DNA of 8,036 nt from an uncultured Muribaculaceae bacterium. Its GTDB lineage: Bacteria > Bacteroidota > Bacteroidia > Bacteroidales > Muribaculaceae. The stretch is taken from assembly GCA_910583775.1 (NCBI GenBank), contig CAJTYD010000091.1, positions 1 through 8,036 on the forward strand, given 5' to 3'. Made by a program: the position numbers and the translations under genes. Below the pieces are notes generated by a model that did not search any database, was not told where the DNA came from, and saw nothing but the letters and a program-made list of their open reading frames with translations. Positions 1-5,544 of this stretch are shown here, one piece after another. Position 1 is the stretch's first letter. The number at the start of each line of letters is the position of its first letter.

Positions 1-138
1 CCGACCTTGGCGAAACCCAGATTTCGATGTTTTCAAATTTTTGTCATGTAGTTAAATTTGTGACAATTAACTCATTTAATTTTTGAAAATAATTAAATAG
101 ATCGGCGATGTGCGCGTAATTTGTTGTTGCCAAGAGTT
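1..138. other. AT-rich stretch without a supported gene
   Basis: This stretch lies downstream of the isochorismate synthase gene. All three plus-strand frames hit a stop before base 90, and minus-strand ATGs here run only a few codons. Plus-strand readings open from the left edge could be the tail of a convergent gene, for example 27 residues ending at a TGA near base 85, but nothing in them is recognisable. I see no GC-rich hairpin with a T-run that would end the leftward transcript. Confidence 0.5.
41..66. repeat. Short inverted repeat TTGTCA-N14-TGACAA
   Basis: A perfect six-base inverted repeat, TTGTCA at 41-46 and TGACAA at 61-66, sits in AT-rich DNA. A second AT-only repeat, AATTAA at 65-70 with TTAATT at 76-81, overlaps its right edge. 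The spacing could suit a dimeric DNA-binding protein, but arms this short arise often by chance in AT-rich sequence and no adjacent gene start is visible. Confidence 0.2.
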
Positions 139-1155
139 TTATTGTGGCTTTGTCTTAAGAAGTCCGATCACGGATTCAGCCTTTTTTTCAGCTTCATCCC
201 ATTCCTCTACGCAATCGGAAAGGTAGGTGATCCCTCCTCCGGCATACATGCACCATCCCTGCGGCACTATCCATATCGACCTCAATATCACATAAAGGAC
301 AAAATTGCCGTTATTCTCAACCGGACCGCAAAATCCGCCATAATATGCCCTCTGAAAATCTTCCGCTCTTTTTATGACCTCCATAGCCTGTGCTTTAGGA
401 TAGCCGCAGAGGGCTGGTGTCGGCGAAAGATCTCTCAGCAGGTCGCTAATCTCCTCGAGGGGGGTGCCGGAGTCTGAGCAAGCCATGAATTCCGTGACGA
501 GATGCTCGATGTTCCCGGCATTTCTGGTTCGAGGAGCGGAAACGGATGTCTTAAGACGGTTTCGTCTGAAAATATCCAGGATATAGTTTTCAACTATATT
601 CTGCTCCTCCTTATTTTTCTTTGTCCATTCTCCCGATGATCCTGCAGGACGTGTTCCGGCAAGAGCCACAGTTCTGAATTCGTTGCCATTGAGACTTAAA
701 AGCAGCTCAGGAGATGCTCCGAGCCAAGTTCCTGTCTGAGGAGAATGGAAAAGAAATACAAAAGCGTCCGGCCTTTTTTCACGAAGATTCATAAAGGATT
801 CCCGGATCGCGATTCTATCGTTGCCGATTATTGCCTTAGCCGCTATGACTTTATGACGGGGATTGCCGTTGATAAAGCTTTTTATTTCAGCAATCTCTTT
901 TGTATGTTGTTCTCTATTGGTAGGACTTTCCGGGAATTTATAGGGACTGAGGGAATATTCGGCGTTTTCGACCAACATGTCGAGATGCTCGAATTCGAAT
1001 GTCTTATGATTTGGAATCGAGAAGGGTTTTGAGATACAGCTGTCGAACGGGGATATATGGAAGGAATTCTCCATTATTCCTTCATATATCTCATCAGCCC
1101 CGCCGCATATTGTCGTGGAACTCCCCGGCAGACTATATGCATAGAAGTATCTCAT
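139..1155 (-). CDS. menF: Isochorismate synthase (chorismate-binding enzyme)
   Basis: Predicted to convert chorismate to isochorismate in the cytoplasm, the entry step of menaquinone synthesis. The 338-residue protein has the chorismate-binding signatures in order: HKVIAAK near 101-107, GASPELLL at 146-153, AGTRPAG at 166-172, KEEQ at 182-185, SPTPALCGYPK at 244-254, EDFQRAYYGG at 265-274 and a C-terminal EEWDEAEKK that should supply magnesium ligands. The lysine in HKVIAAK matches the water-activating base of MenF/EntC, favouring isochorismate synthase over anthranilate or aminodeoxychorismate synthase. The frame is open up to 1254, but those 33 extra residues would overlap the 3' end of rimO and look unlike the family; the ATG at 1155, seven bases past the rimO stop, is preferred. 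It is probably translated from the rimO transcript. The other men genes are not in the window, so a siderophore role (entC-like) cannot be excluded. Confidence 0.88.
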   Translation of the reverse strand: MRYFYAYSLPGSSTTICGGADEIYEGIMENSFHISPFDSCISKPFSIPNHKTFEFEHLDMLVENAEYSLSPYKFPESPTNREQHTKEIAEIKSFINGNPRHKVIAAKAIIGNDRIAIRESFMNLREKRPDAFVFLFHSPQTGTWLGASPELLLSLNGNEFRTVALAGTRPAGSSGEWTKKNKEEQNIVENYILDIFRRNRLKTSVSAPRTRNAGNIEHLVTEFMACSDSGTPLEEISDLLRDLSPTPALCGYPKAQAMEVIKRAEDFQRAYYGGFCGPVENNGNFVLYVILRSIWIVPQGWCMYAGGGITYLSDCVEEWDEAEKKAESVIGLLKTKPQ

Positions 1156-1162
1156 TGTAATC

Positions 1163-2464
1163 TTATATTTGTTCGGCGATGAAATCAAACGGCATTGCTT
1201 CGGTAATAACGGCTTCAATGATATCGCCGGGGAGGGCATCTGAATTCCTGACATAATAATTCATGTCTACTTCCGGGCTATCCCATTGTGAACGACATAC
1301 TCTCTCGTCGTCCAGTATCTCATCGACTATAAGTCTGACCTTCTTGCCGACCATCTCCTCATTCTTCACTTCGGATATTTCAGCCTGAAGTTTCATAAGG
1401 ATGTCAAGCCGTCGCTTTTTTTCATCTTCCGGAATATTGTCTTCGAGATTTCTGGCAGCCCAGGTATCGTCTTCCTGAGAATAAGCAAAAGCACCCATGC
1501 GGTCGAATCTCTGTGTCTTTACGAATTCGAGAAGTTCCTCGAACTCTTTTTCCGTCTCCCCGGGGAATCCTACCATCAGTGTTGTGCGGATCTTGATATC
1601 CGGCACTTTCGCACGCATGGCAGCCAGAAGACGGACAGTCTCTTCTCCGGTGATATGCCGGCGCATGTTCGTCAGTACGGGATCAGAGATATGCTGCAAT
1701 GCAATGTCTAAATATTTGCAGACATTCTCGTGCCTGTTCATGACGTCGAGGATCTCAAGAGGGAAATCGGAGGGATATGCATAATGGAGCCTTATGAATT
1801 CCACACCTTTGATATCAGCCATTCTGTCGATGAGCTCAGGAAGTTTGTGACTTCCGTAAAGATCTATGCCGTATGATGAGAGATCCTGAGCTATAACGTT
1901 GAATTCCTTGACTCCCTCCGATACTAATTTTTTTGTTTCCTCAAGAATCTCCTCGATTGGTCTCGAAGTGTGTCGGCCGGTGATAAGGGGAATAGCGCAG
2001 AATGCGCAGAATCTGTTGCAGCCTTCGGAAATCTTCAGGTAGGCGGAGTGGGGCGGGGTTGTGAGTCGGCGCTCCCATTGGCGCAATTCTTTCTTTTCCG
2101 CGGTTCTGTCGGCCAGACTTTCGATGAAGCCGGTCCAGTCGAACTTGCCATACCATTCGTCCACCTCAGGTATTTCTGCTTTTAGCTCCTCGAGATATCG
2201 CTGGCTAAGACAACCCATTGCTACGAGTCTGCCGATCTTTCTTCTCTTTTTGAGAGCGCCGAGACTGAGGAGCATGTCTATCGATTCCTCCTTGGCGTCG
2301 GCAATGAATCCGCAGGTGTTGACAACCACAAATTCGCCCGAAGGAGTTTCGGGATTATGAAAAACTTTATATCCTTTTGCTTCCAGTCTGCAAATAAGCC
2401 GTTCGGAATCTATCAGATTTTTCGAACAGCCCATTGAAATTATATCGATTCTGTTCTTTATCAT
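1163..2464 (-). CDS. rimO: Ribosomal protein S12 methylthiotransferase RimO
   Basis: A radical-SAM enzyme that adds a methylthio group to a conserved aspartate of ribosomal protein S12. The 433 residues show the full family layout. The N-terminal methylthiotransferase domain carries three cysteines for the auxiliary iron-sulfur cluster: C13 in MGCSKN, C51 in NTCGF and C85 in MGCLSQ. The radical-SAM core has C149, C153 and C156 in EGCNRFCAFCAIP. A C-terminal TRAM-like region, from about residue 365, begins near VGKKVRLIVDEI. GCSKNLIDSE, CAIPLITGRH and the SQEDDT-type stretch before the TRAM region separate RimO from the tRNA enzymes MiaB and MtaB. The length is normal and all six cysteines are present. 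It follows ftsY by 53 bases and precedes the isochorismate synthase by 7, consistent with one operon. The start at 2464 matches the usual short N-terminus before the first cysteine. Confidence 0.96.
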   Translation of the reverse strand: MIKNRIDIISMGCSKNLIDSERLICRLEAKGYKVFHNPETPSGEFVVVNTCGFIADAKEESIDMLLSLGALKKRRKIGRLVAMGCLSQRYLEELKAEIPEVDEWYGKFDWTGFIESLADRTAEKKELRQWERRLTTPPHSAYLKISEGCNRFCAFCAIPLITGRHTSRPIEEILEETKKLVSEGVKEFNVIAQDLSSYGIDLYGSHKLPELIDRMADIKGVEFIRLHYAYPSDFPLEILDVMNRHENVCKYLDIALQHISDPVLTNMRRHITGEETVRLLAAMRAKVPDIKIRTTLMVGFPGETEKEFEELLEFVKTQRFDRMGAFAYSQEDDTWAARNLEDNIPEDEKKRRLDILMKLQAEISEVKNEEMVGKKVRLIVDEILDDERVCRSQWDSPEVDMNYYVRNSDALPGDIIEAVITEAMPFDFIAEQI

Positions 2465-2471
2465 CTATCGT

Positions 2472-2487
2472 TTTCCTTAGGAGGAAA
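2472..2487 (-). promoter_or_regulatory. Small hairpin just before the rimO start
   Basis: On the minus strand TTTCCT, a four-base loop CCTA and AGGAAA form a perfect six-pair hairpin ending seven bases before the rimO ATG. The right arm contains AAGGA, the only Shine-Dalgarno-like sequence near this start, so the hairpin would hide it. Bacteroidota seldom rely on Shine-Dalgarno pairing, so any effect on translation is uncertain. Confidence 0.3.
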
Positions 2488-2517
2488 TTCAAGCCATTTT
2501 CTTTTGATTCATTCCAT

Positions 2518-3486
2518 TTAAATAGACTCGCCGAAGAGAGATTTCACAAACTCCTCGGGGTGGAATATCTGAAGGTCCTCTTTCCCTTCGCCAAGTCCGA
2601 TGTATTTTACAGGAATCTTGAGTTGGTCGCTTATTCCGATCACCGCGCCGCCTTTTGAGGTTCCGTCGAGTTTTGTGATAGCCAGAGCGTTGACATCGGT
2701 TGCTGCAGTGAACTGTTTTGCCTGTTCGAAAGCGTTCTGGCCGGTCGAACCGTCAAGGACAAGCAGAATCTCATGCGGAGCATCCGGCACGACTCTCTTC
2801 ATCACGTTTTTGATCTTGGTGAGCTCGTTCATCAGATTGACTTTGTTGTGAAGACGGCCGGCGGTATCGATGATCACGACATCGGCGCCGTGTGCTTTGG
2901 CGGAAGTCAGGGTGTCGAATGCCACTGCCGCAGGGTCGCTTCCCATCTTTTGCTTTATAACAGGAACCCCGGTGCGTTCGCCCCAGGCGTCAAGCTGAGG
3001 GATTGCGGCGGCACGGTAGGTGTCGGCGGCTCCAAGAACAACCTTGTTCCCGGCTTCTTTGTATTGATAGGCGAGTTTGCCGATGGTTGTCGTTTTTCCG
3101 ACGCCGTTCACTCCTACAACAAGGATAACGTATGGATCGTCTCCCTTTTTCTCAACATGAAAATCCTCGGTCTCTTTCTCTCCTTCGGGAGATTTGACAA
3201 GCATGTCGGAAATTTCCTCGCAAAGGAGATTCCGCAGTTCGTCGGTGCCCAAGTATTTATCACGCGCCACACGATCCTGGATTCTTTCGATTATCTTGAG
3301 TGTGGTGTCGACTCCGACATCGCTTGTGATGAAAGCTTCCTCAAGATTGTCGAGGACATCGTCATCGATTTTGCTCTTTCCGGCGATCGCCCTTGTCAGT
3401 TTGCTCAGGACTCCGGTTTTGGTTTTCTGCAAACCGTTGTCTAATGTCTCCTTTTTTTTCTTGGAGAAAAATTTATTGAATATCAT
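2518..3486 (-). CDS. ftsY: Signal recognition particle receptor FtsY
   Basis: FtsY is the membrane-associated SRP receptor: it pairs with Ffh and hydrolyses GTP to deliver nascent membrane proteins to the translocon. The 322-residue protein has a basic N-terminus (KKKK at 9-12), a short helical N domain to about 110, and a complete G domain. The P-loop GVNGVGKT is at 125-132, DTYRAAA at 155-161, DTAGRLHN at 207-214, DGSTGQNA at 245-252 and TKLDGTSKGG at 271-280, which gives guanine specificity and the closing loop. There is no long acidic A domain as in E. coli FtsY; the short form is usual in many bacteria. The GVNGVGKTTT and TGQNA sequences and the lack of an M domain distinguish it from Ffh. 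A promoter and structured leader lie just upstream, and rimO follows. In many Bacteroidota, as I recall, ftsY follows the L28-L33-DUF4295 genes; here those genes are not adjacent. Confidence 0.97.
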   Translation of the reverse strand: MIFNKFFSKKKKETLDNGLQKTKTGVLSKLTRAIAGKSKIDDDVLDNLEEAFITSDVGVDTTLKIIERIQDRVARDKYLGTDELRNLLCEEISDMLVKSPEGEKETEDFHVEKKGDDPYVILVVGVNGVGKTTTIGKLAYQYKEAGNKVVLGAADTYRAAAIPQLDAWGERTGVPVIKQKMGSDPAAVAFDTLTSAKAHGADVVIIDTAGRLHNKVNLMNELTKIKNVMKRVVPDAPHEILLVLDGSTGQNAFEQAKQFTAATDVNALAITKLDGTSKGGAVIGISDQLKIPVKYIGLGEGKEDLQIFHPEEFVKSLFGESI

Positions 3487-3559
3487 AGTGTTAATTATTT
3501 ACGAAAGTCAGTATAGGTGGAATCGTCACAGACTGTCGTTCTTTTCAGTCATTCCGGAT

Positions 3560-3583
3560 AAAAAGCTGAAAACACAGCTTCTT
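3560..3583 (-). promoter_or_regulatory. Terminator-like hairpin at the 5' end of the ftsY leader
   Basis: On the minus strand AAGAAGCTG, loop TGTTTT and CAGCTTTTT form a nine-pair stem with one G-U wobble, and the distal arm ends in a T-run. It begins within a few bases of the transcription start expected from the adjacent promoter. It could stabilise the mRNA 5' end, act as an early attenuator, or stop readthrough from the PspC gene as a backup to the stronger terminator upstream. Confidence 0.45.
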
Positions 3584-3589
3584 AACTTA

Positions 3590-3620
3590 CAAAGTTAATA
3601 ATTATTATTTAATTATTCAA
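3590..3620 (-). promoter_or_regulatory. Bacteroidota-type promoter for ftsY-rimO-menF
   Basis: On the minus strand a TTG (3620-3618) is followed by exactly 20 AT-rich bases and then TAACTTTG (3597-3590). The second box matches the Bacteroidota sigma-ABfr -7 consensus TAnnTTTG exactly, and the TTG plus spacing fits the -33 element. It lies after the PspC gene terminator and about 100 bases before the ftsY start, so it probably drives ftsY and the two genes behind it. The transcription start is inferred at roughly 3583-3587. Confidence 0.72.
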
Positions 3621-3672
3621 GAGCTTGAGGAAGAAACCGGCATTTTGCAACTATGTCACTCCGGGATAAAAT

Positions 3673-3704
3673 AAAGAGGGACGTCATCCACGACGGCCCT
3701 CTTT
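3673..3704 (-). terminator. Intrinsic terminator after the PspC-domain gene
   Basis: On the minus strand AAAGAGGG pairs with CCCTCTTT; after one C-T mismatch CGTC pairs with GACG around a six-base loop. The stem has 12 pairs and is followed by ATTTTAT. It starts 26 bases past the PspC gene stop codon. The T-run continues in both directions (TTTT follows on the plus strand too), so it might work for either strand, though no convergent gene is present. Confidence 0.82.
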
Positions 3705-3730
3705 TCACTACGATTACTTATCTCTCTAAT

Positions 3731-5089
3731 TTATTTCGTTTTAACTTTAACGTTTGTTTTTACATTGGGATCTTTGGCAGATGACGAATCCTTTGCGGAT
3801 ACTGAATCAATCGACTCGGCGGTTGCCTGTGATTCCTCAACATTTATAGAATCGCTCTGGCCTTCTTCGTCGATAAAGACTATTCCGTTCATTTCCTCTT
3901 CTCCGTTTTCGCCATCGGTCATGCTTCTCGATTCTATATATTCCCTTTCTCTAAATTCTTCTTTCATCTCATTGTATGAAACGAGAAGTCCCGTTGTCAC
4001 AGCGGCCATTACAAATCCGATAATCCAGATTATCAGGACCGATATCTTGACGACTCGGCTCCACGGCTTGCGGTTGGGTGCCAGCACAAGCATGATGAAC
4101 AGATAGAGTGGAATGCCGAGAAGGATGATATAACCTATCGCGGCCGTCAGACCGAGCACCACTTCCTGATAATCGATGGCACTGATCGGCGGAATGCCGA
4201 AAATGTCTGATCCGTGAGACGTTCCCATAAGGAGCAACGCGAAAATACATCCGATAAATCCGATAGCGAGAGCGATCTCGACAGGAACAGCGATTATGAC
4301 AAGAATCCAGAGACATATTTTTCCGAGCACTCCGAAAAAAGTGGCTACATTATCGGCGATCCTTTTGTCGCCGTTCTGTTTCTGAGGATCATCGGCGAAG
4401 GGGGTATTGTTTTCCTGACTCTGTCTGAAATTTCCGGTAACGGATTTTCCGATATTGGACAGCGTCGGAACGTCACCCTTCATCTGCATTTGCTGCAGGG
4501 GAGTAGTGGCGTTCGGAAGCACTATCCATAATACTATATATACTATTGGCAGAGCGACCACCGAAATGAACGAAAAGAACGAAAGGAATACGATTCCTAC
4601 TGCGATCAGCCTTATCCAGGTCACATCGAAGTCAAGATAATGTGAAAGTCCGGCGCAGACACCTCCGAGCATTCCCTCCTTGCTGTCGCGGAAGAGTTTT
4701 TTCTTTGTCTTCGTCCCATCGGTGACCGGACCTGTATATGGCGGAGGAACAATCTGCTCGTCCACGTCAATATCATCGACGATCTGTTCCTTGCCGTCTT
4801 CGGTATCCTTCACACTCTCGTTGACACTGACCTCAACAAGTTCTTCGGGTTTGCCGATTCTTGCAATCACCGATTCCACGTCCTGAAGAGTGATGACGCT
4901 CTTCCCTTCGGCAACAAGAAGAGAGAAAATTTCCGATATTCTGTTTTCTATGTCAGGGATGATCTCGTCGTTGCCGCTGTCGTGAAACACATGGTCGAGT
5001 GTTTCCAGATAATCATTGAGCAGGGTATAGGCATCGTCATCTATTGTAAAGACATTTCCCGATATATTGATGTTATATGTTTTTTTCAT
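3731..5089 (-). CDS. PspC-domain inner-membrane protein
   Basis: A 452-residue membrane protein built around a PspC domain at about 131-194: a KLFRDSKEGMLGGVCAGL motif, then a hydrophobic pair ending YIVLWIVLP. Residues 1-90 form a soluble helical domain (ITLQDVESVIARIGKPEEL) like those that precede PspC in Bacteroidota relatives; it may be related to the small helical domains often coupled to PadR regulators, but I cannot confirm this. After a polar linker come further hydrophobic stretches near 252-289, 306-337 and 347-370, then an acidic, serine-rich tail ending in lysines (KVKTK). PspC is known as an envelope-stress sensor or partner in other bacteria; the role here is inferred. The PadR gene lies 63 bases upstream, and a terminator follows. 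Repressor-plus-PspC pairs suggest PadR controls this gene. The start at 5089 begins the conserved MKKTYNINISG segment. Confidence 0.85.
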   Translation of the reverse strand: MKKTYNINISGNVFTIDDDAYTLLNDYLETLDHVFHDSGNDEIIPDIENRISEIFSLLVAEGKSVITLQDVESVIARIGKPEELVEVSVNESVKDTEDGKEQIVDDIDVDEQIVPPPYTGPVTDGTKTKKKLFRDSKEGMLGGVCAGLSHYLDFDVTWIRLIAVGIVFLSFFSFISVVALPIVYIVLWIVLPNATTPLQQMQMKGDVPTLSNIGKSVTGNFRQSQENNTPFADDPQKQNGDKRIADNVATFFGVLGKICLWILVIIAVPVEIALAIGFIGCIFALLLMGTSHGSDIFGIPPISAIDYQEVVLGLTAAIGYIILLGIPLYLFIMLVLAPNRKPWSRVVKISVLIIWIIGFVMAAVTTGLLVSYNEMKEEFREREYIESRSMTDGENGEEEMNGIVFIDEEGQSDSINVEESQATAESIDSVSAKDSSSAKDPNVKTNVKVKTK

Positions 5090-5117
5090 GACTAATCTAT
5101 ATTATGGTTGGATTGCT

Positions 5118-5143
5118 TGTAAATGCTTATTTTAAGATGTAAA
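5118..5143. repeat. TGTAAA direct repeat with 20-base period between padR and the PspC gene
   Basis: TGTAAA occurs on the plus strand at 5118-5123 and again at 5138-5143, exactly two helical turns apart, with a small palindrome CTTA-TTT-TAAG (5126-5136) between them. It sits in the 63-base gap before the PspC gene and could be an operator for the neighbouring PadR protein. It does not match the ATGT-N8-ACAT pattern reported for several PadR repressors, so this is only a candidate. Confidence 0.22.
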
Positions 5144-5152
5144 GAGACAGCC

Positions 5153-5530
5153 TCATGGATTTGAGGATTCCTGGAGTGAGTCGCCGGAATGGTTTGACTT
5201 GAAATGGCTCACCGAGTTGCTCATCTCATCCCAGGCTTCTGTCATGAAACGAAGCACCACCTCTCCTTCGGGAGTGATCTTATAATATTTCCTCGGAGGT
5301 CCCTTGGGAGATTCCTCCCATTCATATGTGAGCTTTCCCTCTTTTTTCAGACGGTTGAGAAGAGTGTAGAGCGTGCCCTCAACCACAATCAGATTAGACT
5401 CATGCAGCTTTTCGATAAGGTCTGAGACATAGCATCTGTTGTCTTTTAAAACCAACAGGATGCAATATTCAAGAATGCCTTTACGCATCTGCGATTTTAT
5501 GTTTGATTCATTAATTTCAGTTTTATTCAT
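5153..5530 (-). CDS. PadR-family transcriptional regulator
   Basis: A 125-residue DNA-binding protein with the PadR winged-helix fold. MRKGILEYCILLVL at 15-28 is helix 1, YVSDLIEKL at 34-42 helix 2, and VEGTLYTLLNRLKKEGKL at 50-67 the recognition helix, followed by the wing ESPKGPPRKYYKITPEG at 73-89. The C-terminal helix is short, as in the small subfamily that dimerises through one helix; residues past about 110 are polar and probably disordered. PadR proteins usually repress their own operon and a neighbouring membrane gene, with effector binding or stress relieving repression. Here the gene begins 14 bases after the outer-membrane barrel gene and precedes the PspC gene by 63 bases, so both neighbours are likely targets. 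The effector is unknown. The ATG at 5530 is the first in the frame after the upstream gene's stop. Confidence 0.92.
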   Translation of the reverse strand: MNKTEINESNIKSQMRKGILEYCILLVLKDNRCYVSDLIEKLHESNLIVVEGTLYTLLNRLKKEGKLTYEWEESPKGPPRKYYKITPEGEVVLRFMTEAWDEMSNSVSHFKSNHSGDSLQESSNP

Positions 5531-5544
5531 ATTAATTCAGTTGA

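Noticed and set aside
53..60. TAAATTTG on the plus strand, matching the TAnnTTTG promoter box
   Set aside because: There is no TTG at the required distance upstream (about bases 30-33 read TTTT), and it would point into the antisense of the isochorismate synthase gene.
139..1155. Anthranilate synthase or aminodeoxychorismate synthase as the identity of the chorismate-binding protein
   Set aside because: The lysine in HKVIAAK fits isochorismate synthases, no PIKGT or PIAGT motif is present, and there is no neighbouring glutamine amidotransferase gene.
1156..1254. N-terminal extension of the isochorismate synthase to an ATG at 1254
   Set aside because: The extra 33 residues overlap the C-terminal coding part of rimO and look like out-of-frame translation; the family-like N-terminus begins at the ATG at 1155.
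2773..3444. 223-codon plus-strand ORF
   Set aside because: It lies wholly antisense to ftsY, which has every expected GTPase motif; the translation resembles no family and the length follows from codon bias on the other strand.
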